Shown: piece after piece, positions 35,032 to 45,591 of the stretch
Position numbering within the stretch: the stretch's first letter is position 1
Layout: each line of letters opens with the position of its first letter
DNA from: Adineta ricciae
Taxonomy: Eukaryota > Rotifera > Eurotatoria > Adinetida > Adinetidae
Assembly: GCA_905250025.1 (NCBI GenBank)
Contig: CAJNOJ010000056.1
Span: forward strand, 62,001 to 126,000
Reading direction: 5' to 3'
DNA length: 64,000 bases
Translations under genes and position numbers: made by a program
Notes under the pieces: generated by a model
What the model was told of the DNA's origin: nothing
Database searches by the model: none
The model's input: the letters and a program-made list of their open reading frames with translations, nothing else

Positions 35032-38000
35032 TTATAATCTTGTACTGATGATATTATCATCATCGTCATCATCATCATTGTCGCCGTCGTCGTAAACACC
35101 ATCACGTTGAATATCTACATGAACAAATAGAGTTGAATAAGTTTGATCGCAATTATTCGCTCGTAGATGAATATGTCGATAGCCTAGAAGAAAACAAAAC
35201 ATTTTATACTCTTCTCCGGAACAGTTAGCGATCAATAACCTGTTTGAAGCATTGTAATCGGTGAACAGAAATATGCCAATCGATCATTGTTCGTGATCAC
35301 ATCATAGTCCATAACACAAAAGTAGATGAGGCACATTTGAGGAAATTTGATGCGAAAACGAAACATTTCATTCCAAATTGGATCAAATCCATTATTATTG
35401 ATAACTTTTGTTCTTAATACATGTTCATCACAACGCATACCGTGTGTTGATAAGCGAACAAATGGATCAGGTATATCAGATGATTTCAAATTTGATCGAG
35501 GTAGAAATTGCCCACTAATGATTGTTATCGTTACAGTTTGAGAATGATCGAAATTCATTCCGATATCCCATGGATTGAATTGTGTGTCTTCGGCATGACG
35601 CAAATAGTCCGGTTTTAAGATATAACCGCAACCACCATTATCAAGAAATTTACCGTGACAAAGTGCGGTCATATCATCATCGTTTTGATAGTTTAAAGCA
35701 ACCATTTGAACACCGAAGTTCCATGCTATGATTGGATCAGGATTACTTGAATCTTGTCTTAAACCACCTGGATATAACCGAAGAAGACGCCAAGTTGTCT
35801 GCTGAACTAGACCAATGGGATCGCTCTGTGCAAATTTGTAGAAACGATTTTCTGCTAATGACGATGATTGAAACGATGAATCTTTAAAAACAAAAATTTT
35901 CACAACATGTTCATGTCAGTATATTCAGAGCTTACAATTCGCTCTGGCATAATCATATTCACGAAACGGGACATTTTGCAAATATACAAATAATGCAGCT
36001 AAGTCAGGTTGAACATCCTACATTAGTCGTCGATATGTAAGCATGACAGAAATTTTGAATTAGTGTATAAATATATACTTTGCTCAATGGATTCAGTAAT
36101 GTGTCATTATCGTCGTCGTCATCATCATCATCTTGACGTTTTACTACTGATGATAGTTTCTTACTCTGAATAAGGATGCATAGGAAAAATCAACTTCTTA
36201 CGAATGTCTACGAACTCGAATAAGAACTTTATGTTTCAAATCTTCTGGTGATGGCAGAACCGATGGATTTTTGCTAGGCAATGGTTTGGTGATCAAACGA
36301 TCTAAATTTTTGAGAAAAAACAGGATACCAGCGATGTATAATGAGTTTCTACTCACCACCGAGAATTCTTTTCAAAATCAATGCCATTTTCTTTTGTTGT
36401 TCTAACGAGCAATGATTTTCAATATTTAAAATAACTGGATATCTAAATTTCGAAAGTGGAATGGCACACGAAGAGTATACTCAAGATTTACGGTGAGGCT
36501 TTGAAGAGGTTCGGCTCGATTGAACGAATGATTGATTCAAATGAACATGGCTTCACTAATGTATGAGCATGCTTGACAATTGGACTACCATTACCACCAT
36601 CGTAGCAATCAAGTTCAACTGCCCGGCAACCCATAAGTAAAACGCGATTATAAGCTTCTGGATTACTGTCACCCGATATTTGACTGTAAAACAAGTAACT
36701 AGAGTACAAAACAAGCAAGAATCGAAGAAATTGAACATGGGATTTTCATACGTATTATGCGAAGTGTTGATATAGTAATCGCATAACGGTCTAAAATATT
36801 GAAATATATATTCATCATTATCAGTCGATATGAATTTTCACTTGACAGACTATACCTTGTCATATCTTGATATATATGACGAGTGTGAAATGGACTAACG
36901 ATGTCAAAGTATTCAGATAATAACATATTACGAAAACCTTCGAGAGCAGGGAAAATGCTTCCGTTGTCTTGTTATAGAAAGTCAACTTACCATCGGTGCC
37001 TAATAAGTTTTTGTCTCGTAATTCTTTATTCAACTCAAATTCACGAATTAACTGTTGCACTTCTTCGAGACTGATCAACCTCATCGTCTGTTTATAGTGT
37101 AATCGTAGGAAGGATAGTAGTTGATTAGCATTGATGAAAACAGTTTCCATCGGTTGCGTGTAGTTAAGATTGGCATGTCTAAAAACAAAGTACGAAAAAG
37201 ATTTTGCCAAGAAACTCATAGATTTACTTTTTTAGAATAGCACAGATATCTTTTCGGCAAGTTAATAACTGGAAAAAATTGATGAATTCATCTGAATTTA
37301 AAAGTCCTTCCTTCGATTTATCGGCTTTCTAGAAAGAAAGAGATTTTGCAACAAAATTCGTCAGTAAAACAAAGTTTTACATTAAACATTTGTTCGAATA
37401 TATGCTGTGGCAGTTCAACATTGAATTTATTGGCAAGTAATTCTCGACATTCATTTTTACTCAATGTATTTGATCGATTCTTATCCGCAGCATGAAAGAA
37501 ATCTAAAATCCATCTAAAAAAGAAACATTGATAAAAACTCGTTTCCATCTTTATCTCTTACTTTTTCTCTTGAATCAAATGATATTGAGTCTTCTGCGCA
37601 TGTCGATCCATTAGATGTCGCAGACCTTGAATCCATAACTCACGTGTACTGAAATCAGGTGCAATTAGATGTTCTTCTTTTCGATGATTGTCGTACATTA
37701 TTGTAAAAACGCGTTGATCCTAGACGTGAGATGTTTATAAAAGAGAAGATTGCAACAACAAATGAAATTATACATCCATATCATTGATAACACGTTTTTC
37801 GAGCAAATGATCGAATCTCGGTCCACGGATGCCTGGTCGAACTTCATCGATGTCTTTGACATGATCTGAACTCGATCGGGAAATATTTTTCTTGAAAATT
37901 TAGTTGAATAAACTTACAAATCCTCGGTTTACCAAACAATTTGTGTGATTTCTCGTAGGAAATGTAACCTTCACGTTCATGAAGATAAAATTGCCGCGAG

Positions 38001-38092
38001 AATTTCTTCCCGTTGAACTTTTGTTTGATAAAATTCGAGCCAGATTTCAGCTGATTTAACACATCGACGAACTGAGTTACATCATTACTCAT
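35032..38092 (-). CDS. Phosphoinositide-specific phospholipase C, delta-like (copy 2)
   Basis: About a dozen exons from the ATG at 38092 to the stop at 35032, in the same domain order as the copy at 22.7-25.8 kb. Order: PH domain (NFIKQKFNGKKFSRQFYLHE); EF-hand region (DKNRSNTLSKNE); X domain with TSHNTQ, VELDCYDGGNG, VKHAHTLVK and NIENHCSLEQQ; X-Y linker with an Asp run encoded by GTC/ATC triplets near 36110-36130; Y domain (RLYPGGLRQDSSN, VQMVALNYQ, NGGCGYILKP); and C2 domain (TITIISGQFLPRSN). The tail is very acidic (DDGDNDDDDDDDN). The active-site His, Asn, Glu and Asp are kept, but the usual Tyr after HNT is Gln. Overall identity to copy 1 is moderate, so the duplication is old. Confidence 0.87.
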
Positions 38093-39021
38093 ATTTTTTT
38101 TATCGAAAACGAAACGAAAAAAACAACAACAGAAGAATATCACAGATAAGTGCAAACCTAGGATTTTGTCAATAATGTTGTTATATGATTACCATATAAC
38201 ATTTACTAAATCCTTAAAATATCTTACTCTATTCTCATATGCGGCGTAGCCAACCGGTTGTGATAGCAAACGAAATCTACGTACGTATATGATCCCAAAT
38301 CAGTCCCCAAATATCAATTTGATTCAAAAGTAAAGATTATACAAAGATTTTCTTCGGATATTCAAACTAGAAAAAACGCTTGTAAATCTTTTCACTGTTC
38401 TGATTTGCATTTACATGCGAGCGTGTCAGCACGTGTAGAAAAAAAAGCAGTCGAAATTAATTCTATCGATTTTTTTTATGTTGTTTTTCTTCGGCGACGA
38501 GAAATCGTAACGAAAACTTCAAACATTCTACATTTATCCTACAAATTTCGATCGTCGATAATTTTGTCCTCGCTTGTATCGAATGGAACTTGATTTAATT
38601 TTCGTCATCAGTCGCCGAAAATTGCTTGCAGAATCTCAATCTCCTTCAATCATCGTTTCTTTGGAATATAAGTAGTAATGACTGTTCTCTTCATGTGAGT
38701 TATTTGTTTTATAAATGGAAATGTAATCATGTCACTTTGCAATCTACGATTTATTTTTGTTTTTTTTTCTTCTCATGCGCATGATGCCTTGATTCCATTC
38801 TCGCATACGAATTAACACTCTTCATCAATTGCCTTCATATATATTACACGCTTCAAACCAAAAAAAGACTGTAGCACAGTTTTGAATTTCGCTGATATGT
38901 CACTCTGACAAGTAACTAGTAACAATGGACATGTTCAGGTCTAGAATAATTTTCTTTTGATACTGATTACATCTCGTACATCACAAATATATTTAAAAAA
39001 AAACACAGAAGCGAATGGGCG
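38093..39021. other. Intergenic region between PLC copy 2 and ABHD16A
   Basis: AT-rich, with no coding exon recognised. It includes the PLC copy 2 promoter side and the ABHD16A 3' side. Confidence 0.5.
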
Positions 39022-40971
39022 TCAAACGCATCGATCAGGTATGCGAAAGAATGTGTGTGGCAAAGGTGTGCAATGTTGAGAATCGAAATTGACTAAATAT
39101 TGATCAATCAGATATACAGCAAAGCGTTGGCGTTCGATCAGAGAGAAAGTTTCGCCTAAAATCGAGATTTATCGAAATATTGAACACAAATAGAAAAGAA
39201 TTCTTACCGAATTTGCAGGGATATGCTGCTTTTGGATGTTCCATTCGATATTCTCTCGTCAATGCTTGTAAATCAGTTTCATTCGAGCAGTATTGATCGT
39301 ATAGAGCTATTCTTTGCGCTTGATTGGCACAGACATATCGTCTCAAAAGTGTTAATGTTTGATCATCATTGTAAATATGTGGATAACGGTATTGAAGAAC
39401 TTGAAATAACAATTCATTGCCTCGATTGGTTTCGACTCGACCTGGTACAAGACTGATAATTTCATCCTGTGTACGTCGTATAAGATAGAATGGTCCATTG
39501 AATAACTTCAGCAATTGCACATTATTCAGATCGAGATAATAACGTATTGTTTTCTCAACGAATTTCGATGCAAATGCTGGCATTTGACGTTGTGCTAATG
39601 GAAGAACATCATCGAAAACAGCATCTAAAACTAATCCGCGAATATCTTGATAACTGACAGCTGTCCAACAAGCCGAATAACCGCCGATCGACCATGCAAA
39701 TATAACAATATCATCAACAAGAAAATGAAGTTCTTCAATTGCATAACGCATCACTGCATCGATAGAATTGATTTCTGACAATGCGCCAGGATAACCCTGC
39801 AGAAATCAATGCACCACAAATCTAATAACAACAATTCATCATCAATCTTACCGAACTTTCTCCAAATCCTGGTCGATTCCATCCGAGCACGGAATATCCA
39901 CGATCAATGGGTGTTCCCATACAACCCATTTCATAGAATCCGGCATTTCCTTCGCAAGTGACTACTAACGTTCGTCCATTATTGGTCTGATTTGATTGTC
40001 GTCGATCGACGAATATCGTATCGATGTTATTTCCGTCAGCTGTACGTATAACATATCGTTTGGCGCGATGTTGAACAATTAGATTTGTGCGTCCGTCAAG
40101 TAAAGGACGTTCCATCATTTGTCGAAGTAATTGTAAACTACCTGGAAACATTAGACGACGACCGAATACATTCACACAGATATAGCCGAGAAATAATGTT
40201 GGATAATGAAAGATCCGTTCGAGAAGGGTTGGTTCAGTACGATTGAGAAGTTCATCTTTAGTTATGGATATCATCGGTATTTTTCGTACAGCAGATGCGT
40301 CAATAACATAGTCTGGTTGCCAATGAGAAAGAGAAAAGTCAAACTTAGCTAATAAGTGCTAAATACACAAAAACATGTTTTCTTGATTCTCTAAGTTTTA
40401 TGGAGAAGACATTTACTTGACGGGCGTCTTTGGATGTATTCGTTTTCGTCCGATAGAATTCATCGATAAAAAGTTTATAATTTGGATTAACATAACGACC
40501 AATACCTAATAAAACGTGAAATGTATCTAGACAATAAGCTTCTATTGAACATACCACGTAACAGCATAAAATAAGCTGAAATAATGGCGACACAACCTGC
40601 AAGTCGCAATGTGATGATCCCATTATCGTATGTTAAAAAACCTTTACGATAAAAGTATATAAGACATATAGGCCATGTTACTTTAAGTATGCCAAAGGAT
40701 ATTTTCAACTAACAAATCGATAAATTATTCACAATGATCTGAAGAACAATCATCTTACTGCAAAAAACACCGTATCGCTGAGACTCTCTGCTGTATTTTT
40801 CTCGTAAATGTGTGCTGGCTAGAAGTACAAATAGATGAGACCTTCGTATGAATGAAGACTGAATTCTACTTGTTGATCATTTCGCATCGGAGTCGGTGGT
40901 ATTGCTGGATATGTTTGGTACAGTTTTGGACCAAAAACACACCGCCATAAAAGAGTTAATTGATTCTTCAT
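39022..40971 (-). CDS. ABHD16A: ABHD16A-like phospholipase / alpha-beta hydrolase
   Basis: Exons include 40971-40870, 40818-40759, about 40709-40600, further short ones to about 40310, about 40299-39851, about 39797-39210, and about 39156-39022. The N-terminus (MKNQLTLLWRCVFGPKLYQT) and the hydrophobic pair near FYRKGF match vertebrate ABHD16A. Diagnostic blocks are GRRLMFPGS, DGNNIDTIFVDRR, CEGNAGFYEMGC, GYSVLGWNRPGFG, the nucleophile elbow FAWSIGGYSACW, LNNVQLLKLFNGP, LIRRTQDEIIS and the ending NFDSQHCTPLP, which carries the catalytic His. The vertebrate enzyme is an ER-associated phosphatidylserine lipase making lyso-PS. The first intron (51 nt) reads gtagaatt to ttctag. Confidence 0.9.
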
Positions 40972-41317
40972 TCGTAAACTAATATGAATAATCGATAGCA
41001 AACACAACACAAAAGATAAAAATGAAGTGAACGAGCTGGTTGGATTTCTTCCTTGACAGACAGAGCAAGAAAAAAAGGCGATTGGTGCGCTAGACAACTA
41101 GTTTTGACGAAGATAGAGTACGCGAGAAATAGATGTCCTAAGAGAACACTTGCTTAGCTGTGACTGAGATTAAGCAGCCGGAAATCTTCTCGTTCATATT
41201 ATCAAATAAGTAGCTTTTATTGACAATAAAGTATTTGAATTACAATATCGAACAAAAAAATGAACTTATTCGTTTTATCATGTTCGATCTCATTAAAGCA
41301 CGAAGAACACATCCGAA

Positions 41318-42401
41318 CTAGAATTTTCGATTTACTGAAATGCCAAGTTGCGATGCTGCAAGACTCATACGTCTGATTGTATCCATTTTTTCTTCGAATT
41401 CTTCTTCTTCTTGATCCCGTTCTAAACATATTGACGTAATACGATACGTTTGAAAGAGTAGAATCAGGAAGTTCTTAAATGTGAAGAAATACGTTAGAAA
41501 CGATCGTACACGATAAACAAAAATGGCAACGAGACGAACAGCAAAGAACGGACCGTCCTGCAACGACAATGTTACCAAGATCGACCAAATTTCTGATCGA
41601 AGAAACTTTGCTGAGCGTTTCTTGACGAAGATCTTGACACTTTCTGCAATCGACTTTCTCGACATTTGTTTCGAACGTGAAGCATGCCATAAAGACGAAT
41701 GTAATGAATTGAGAGAACCAATGGATAGGCGAGGATGCATTATCGGACGAGGAATAGTTGAGAGTAGATTGACTTCCGGAAATGTTGGTTTTAGGACTAT
41801 CAATAATAACAAATTTGATATCGTGTAGGAATGGCAAAGTTAACTTACCTAAACTATTTTTACTTTCTCGCATTTCGAGATTTTCATTGTGAATAGGATT
41901 TTCAAAAATTGTAACTGATGGATTCACGATTGAAAACGAGGCTGCACGTGGTTTAACTCGCGGGGTTTGGTTTGCTGATGTTGTCGTCAATGGACGAGCT
42001 GTAGACGACGATGGTGTCGTACTTGGCATGAGTTTATTCAGAACCTTTTGATGTATTGGTGTCCGTGGTGGCAATTGATGAATTTCATATTCTGCTTCGT
42101 CAAACTCAGCATGAAATGATCGACCACGTGTAGCCGTTAGGTTCAATGCGAATTGAAACATACACAAGGAAAAGACAACAAGAACAATATGAACCATAGG
42201 TGAACTTAAATAAATCTCCTTTTCACTGAATAATGTTAATAAATCCAAAATATCCGATGCAAGTGACAAATAAACCAACAGCAATTGTGACAATGCACTA
42301 TGTGATATATTTCCTTTTGGCAATAACCATCGACCAAGAATGATAATGAACATAAATGACAACTCAACCACCATTGCGTCATCTACGCCCCATTCTTTCA
42401 T
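41318..42401 (-). CDS. TMEM26 C-terminal cassette B (alternative end or truncated copy)
   Basis: Two exons, 42401-41848 and about 41793-41318 (phase 1). They encode the TMEM26 second half: FIIILGRWLLPKGNISHSAL, QLLLVYLSLASDILDLL, then LQDGPFFAVRLVAIFVYRV and FKNFLILLFQTYRITSICLE. The exon begins with ATG but is directly preceded by a good acceptor (ctgatttag), and it is in phase 0 with the exon ending near 44306. No N-terminal TMEM26 exons fit in the 112 nt between it and the stop of cassette A. It is either an alternative 3' terminal cassette of the TMEM26 gene or a 5'-truncated tandem copy with its own start. A 90-residue Ser/Thr/Pro-rich insert separates the two membrane halves and is absent from cassette A. 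Confidence 0.7.
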
Positions 42402-42513
42402 CTAAATCAGACAGAAGAGTTGTTCATACAAATTAGAAATGTACATAATATGCATAAATATTGTATATATATATATCGTTCGATCGAGTTCAAGGTAGTT
42501 GGATCATGCGGTA

Positions 42514-44835
42514 TCATGCTAAGATAAACTGAGTTGTTGTTGATTCAGGTAATGGGAGAGGTGATGGCAATCGTTGCGATGATTGTTTATCGAAATCGAT
42601 TTGTTCATCTTGATCCATGTGTTCAATGCAAATCGACCAGAGACGATAGACTTGTAAGCATAAGATAATTAAATTTTTACAGGTGAAAAATATCGTGGTA
42701 TAAGATTGCACTTTAAAATGAACAACGGCAATACAACGAATGATAAGAAATGGGAGATCTTGCATAAGAATTGTCAGAAATATCGATGGTAATTCACTGT
42801 TTGCAAGCTTTTGACAAATGGAAAGGACTCGATGTGGCGGTCGACGTTTTTGCTGTTTGATAATGTTCAATTGATTGTTGGAAGTCATACTATCGGATTC
42901 GTAACGAAACGTTCGGCCGCGTGAGGCAACAAGATTCAGACTAAATTGAAATGTTGACCAAGAGAAGACCGCCAATGTCGAATAGATCATTTCTTGATTC
43001 TTAATCACTTTCTCTTCTTGGAATATTGACAAAAGATCGATCATATCTGATGCTAACGAAAGATAAACAAGTAACAGTTGAGAGAGTGCAGATCGGCTAA
43101 TCTTTCCTTTTGGCAATAGCCATCGTCCGATGATAATTATCATTAGAAACGTCACTTCGATTACCACAACCCAATCGTCAATGGTTAGAGGTTTTTTCTA
43201 AAAACATGCCAAGATGGTCCACTGTCTCGTTTCGTGCACATGCGATCGAGCATCGAAAATGCTGGATTTTATATTCAAGAGAAAGAATTCATTTTTTTTC
43301 GGCTATTTCTGTGCTCTGTGGAACATCTATATTCGAGTTGAAGACAAAAAGAACATAAACCAACGTTCTGTCATAGACTAAGGAAGAACAGGAGAAGAAA
43401 AAGAGCGACGAGTAGAAAAAAAATAACGTTATTCTATAGATCAACACAGCGCCACGTTGCACACGCATGTGCCCTTGACAAGCATGGAAGAGAATGACGA
43501 TGAGCAAGTTCTACCAGCTAAAGCTACCAATGAAGATATAGCTAAAGTCTTAGGTGATCAAGAATCGGTCGAAGATGAAGAAGGAGCAAATGATGATGTA
43601 TTCGTTCATTTAAAATCCTCGTCAATCATATCAATTTTGGTCATTGTTATGATCACTCTTGTTTGCATATTAGCAACAGGTTTATTAATCAATACGATTC
43701 TTCGAACACATAGCATTACTCGTACATTATCGATGTATTTCGGTTTTAAAACAAATCGTACGATCGACGAAACGATATTAACATTTTGGGAACCGAAAAG
43801 TATCTCCAATAAACAACCAATAGAAACAACTACTACGACCACCATCATTAGTTCTTCTTCATCTTCGCGTCCTCCTCAATATATCTTAAGTACTCGAGAA
43901 AAAAAAGCTCAAATCATCTTTCGGAATTTTATTCTTCCAGCGCTATTTCTGCTATCTATGCTCTGTGGTATTTTCGCTTTTTATATGCGTCGTCATCATC
44001 AGTACTATCCTGCTTGGGGTGCTCGACCACGAATACCTGAACGGTATATCACTCTCGAACTCAGACCTCCGAAAACTGGCGCTCACTAACAAAATTGTTG
44101 TATTTTTCCAGTTTGTTATTGTTATGTACTATTGAATATAAAATGGAATATATATATAATCATGCATCATGCAATCGTTGTCTTCTTTCACGTCTCACCT
44201 TTTGTAAGACTAAATTCTATAGAATTGAATTCGATTGAGATTTTATGTTTCGAGAGAAGTTTATACGCAGAGAGAAATGTCAAAGAAAATGAAATGAAAT
44301 AAAACATACCGTTTTATCGTTGATATTTGCTTTGGAGATAAGACCTTTTTCGATTAATAGTTCCAGTTCTCTGCCTTCAGTTTGATTGAATGGTTCACGG
44401 CCAAGTTTAACATTGATTCGATTGATTTCGAGAAACCATATCGGAGGAATCATCGTGCAAATGTAAAGAAAAAAGCATGGAGAAAACCTAAACACGAATA
44501 ACTTCGTTGTTCAATCAATCATCAACGAATATTTACCATTTCGGTTCTTTGCCTAAAACAGACACGAATCAAACATGAAACGCATACTCGAGTTTGAACA
44601 TACCTTTTCGTTTAAAAATAGTAACAATCAATTCAATAAGAAGAAAATTCACTCCACACATGTTTAACAGATACCAATAATCTCCCTTTGTGATAACTGT
44701 TCGCACGATTGCGATCGTTGCATGAAGTGCAAAAATCACTCGAATGATAATCGCTTTTAATATATCGAATGAATGGCATATCCACCGACCGCATTCACGT
44801 AGAGTTTCTTCTGTCTTCGACATCCCGTGATACAT
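42514..44835 (-). CDS. TMEM26: TMEM26-family multi-pass membrane protein (cassette A)
   Basis: Exons are about 44835-44604, a short exon near 44555-44540 (GKEPKW), about 44490-44307, then 43200-42514 after a 1.1-kb intron. The N-terminal half has hydrophobic segments ALHATIAIVRTVI and YLLNMCGVNFLLIELIVTIF, then KWFSPCFFLYICTMIPPIWFLE, matching TMEM26 (KWFSPAIFLYL in human). The last exon carries IIIIGRWLLPKGKISRSALS, QLLLVYLSLASDMIDLLS, LMQDLPFLIIRCIAV and KNLIILCLQVYRLWS. TMEM26 is a conserved membrane protein of unknown biochemical function, known in mammals as a beige-adipocyte marker. The long intron contains an antisense gene, and a second copy of the final half follows at 42401-41318. 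Confidence 0.82.
43484..44089 (+). CDS. Two-TM protein nested antisense in a TMEM26 intron
   Basis: Single-exon ORF of 201 residues from the ATG at 43484. The N-terminus is acidic (~1-45), followed by a transmembrane helix (~48-74, SIISILVIVMITLVCILATG). A loop follows with a possible N-glycosylation site (NRT) and a Thr/Ser-rich run (~115-130). A second helix (~150-175, FRNFILPALFLLSMLCGIFA) leads to a short basic, Pro-rich tail. No family was recognised. It lies entirely within the 43201-44306 intron of the opposite-strand TMEM26 gene. Conserved coding character could not be tested, so it may be lineage-specific. Confidence 0.55.
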   Translation: MEENDDEQVLPAKATNEDIAKVLGDQESVEDEEGANDDVFVHLKSSSIISILVIVMITLVCILATGLLINTILRTHSITRTLSMYFGFKTNRTIDETILTFWEPKSISNKQPIETTTTTTIISSSSSSRPPQYILSTREKKAQIIFRNFILPALFLLSMLCGIFAFYMRRHHQYYPAWGARPRIPERYITLELRPPKTGAH

Positions 44836-45591
44836 TGAAATGTCTGAAATGAACAAAGATCAAAGAATAGAACGTTGTCCTCTGATTAAATTCGACAGAA
44901 TTATATAGCAGAAAAGAAAAGAGATAATTGTCGCTGTAAGGTTCACAATATCTCTAGTCTTGCGGATGGAAACACACACGAATGGCAGTAATGAAAGATT
45001 AATAATAATGCTGGAGGACCCCAGTGATCTCTTTTGTCCGTCAAGACGACAAGAGATAGAGATAGAGAGACTAATTACTCAGAATGTCAAACAATATATT
45101 AAAAGCGACGTCAACAAAATACTTTAACCAACCTCTATAGTCTGCAAGGCACAACAAGGATCAATTATTATTTTATCGTCAATGGGTGGCTCCCATCGAT
45201 CGTCAAGGATAGAACGATGCAACTGATGTGCTATATTGACTCAAATAAAAACAGTTCATCAGTAGAATTACTTAGACAAGCGTTGATAGACTTGTTCTTA
45301 CATAAACGATAGTAACACTTGAAAAAAAAACTGCTGCTATTCTCGCTACTCATAGTCAAGAAATCTCGAAGACTTCTTCTTCAGTTCTATCATTAATATA
45401 TATACATATCTATGCATTATATTTGATACAATACCAAGAGACAGTTTCGTACGTGATTGACAATCAATTAAGATAACAAACTGACATCATCTTTTTTTTA
45501 GATTATACGAAATGACACAAAACAAAGGCAAACAAAATCGAAGAAATTATTTCTCAGAACTACGAGAAAAAGACAAAGACAAATTCAGATA
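44836..45591. other. Intergenic region between TMEM26 and GPCR
   Basis: Region upstream of TMEM26 and downstream of the GPCR stop. A pyrimidine-rich acceptor-like stretch precedes 44835, so a 5' non-coding TMEM26 exon may lie here. No ORF with domain character. Confidence 0.5.

Noticed and set aside
40818-40971. 27-nt micro-intron in the ABHD16A first exon region
   Set aside because: A 51-nt intron with donor gtagaatt keeps the frame, matches the usual intron size and gives better alignment to vertebrate ABHD16A, so the tiny intron is not needed.
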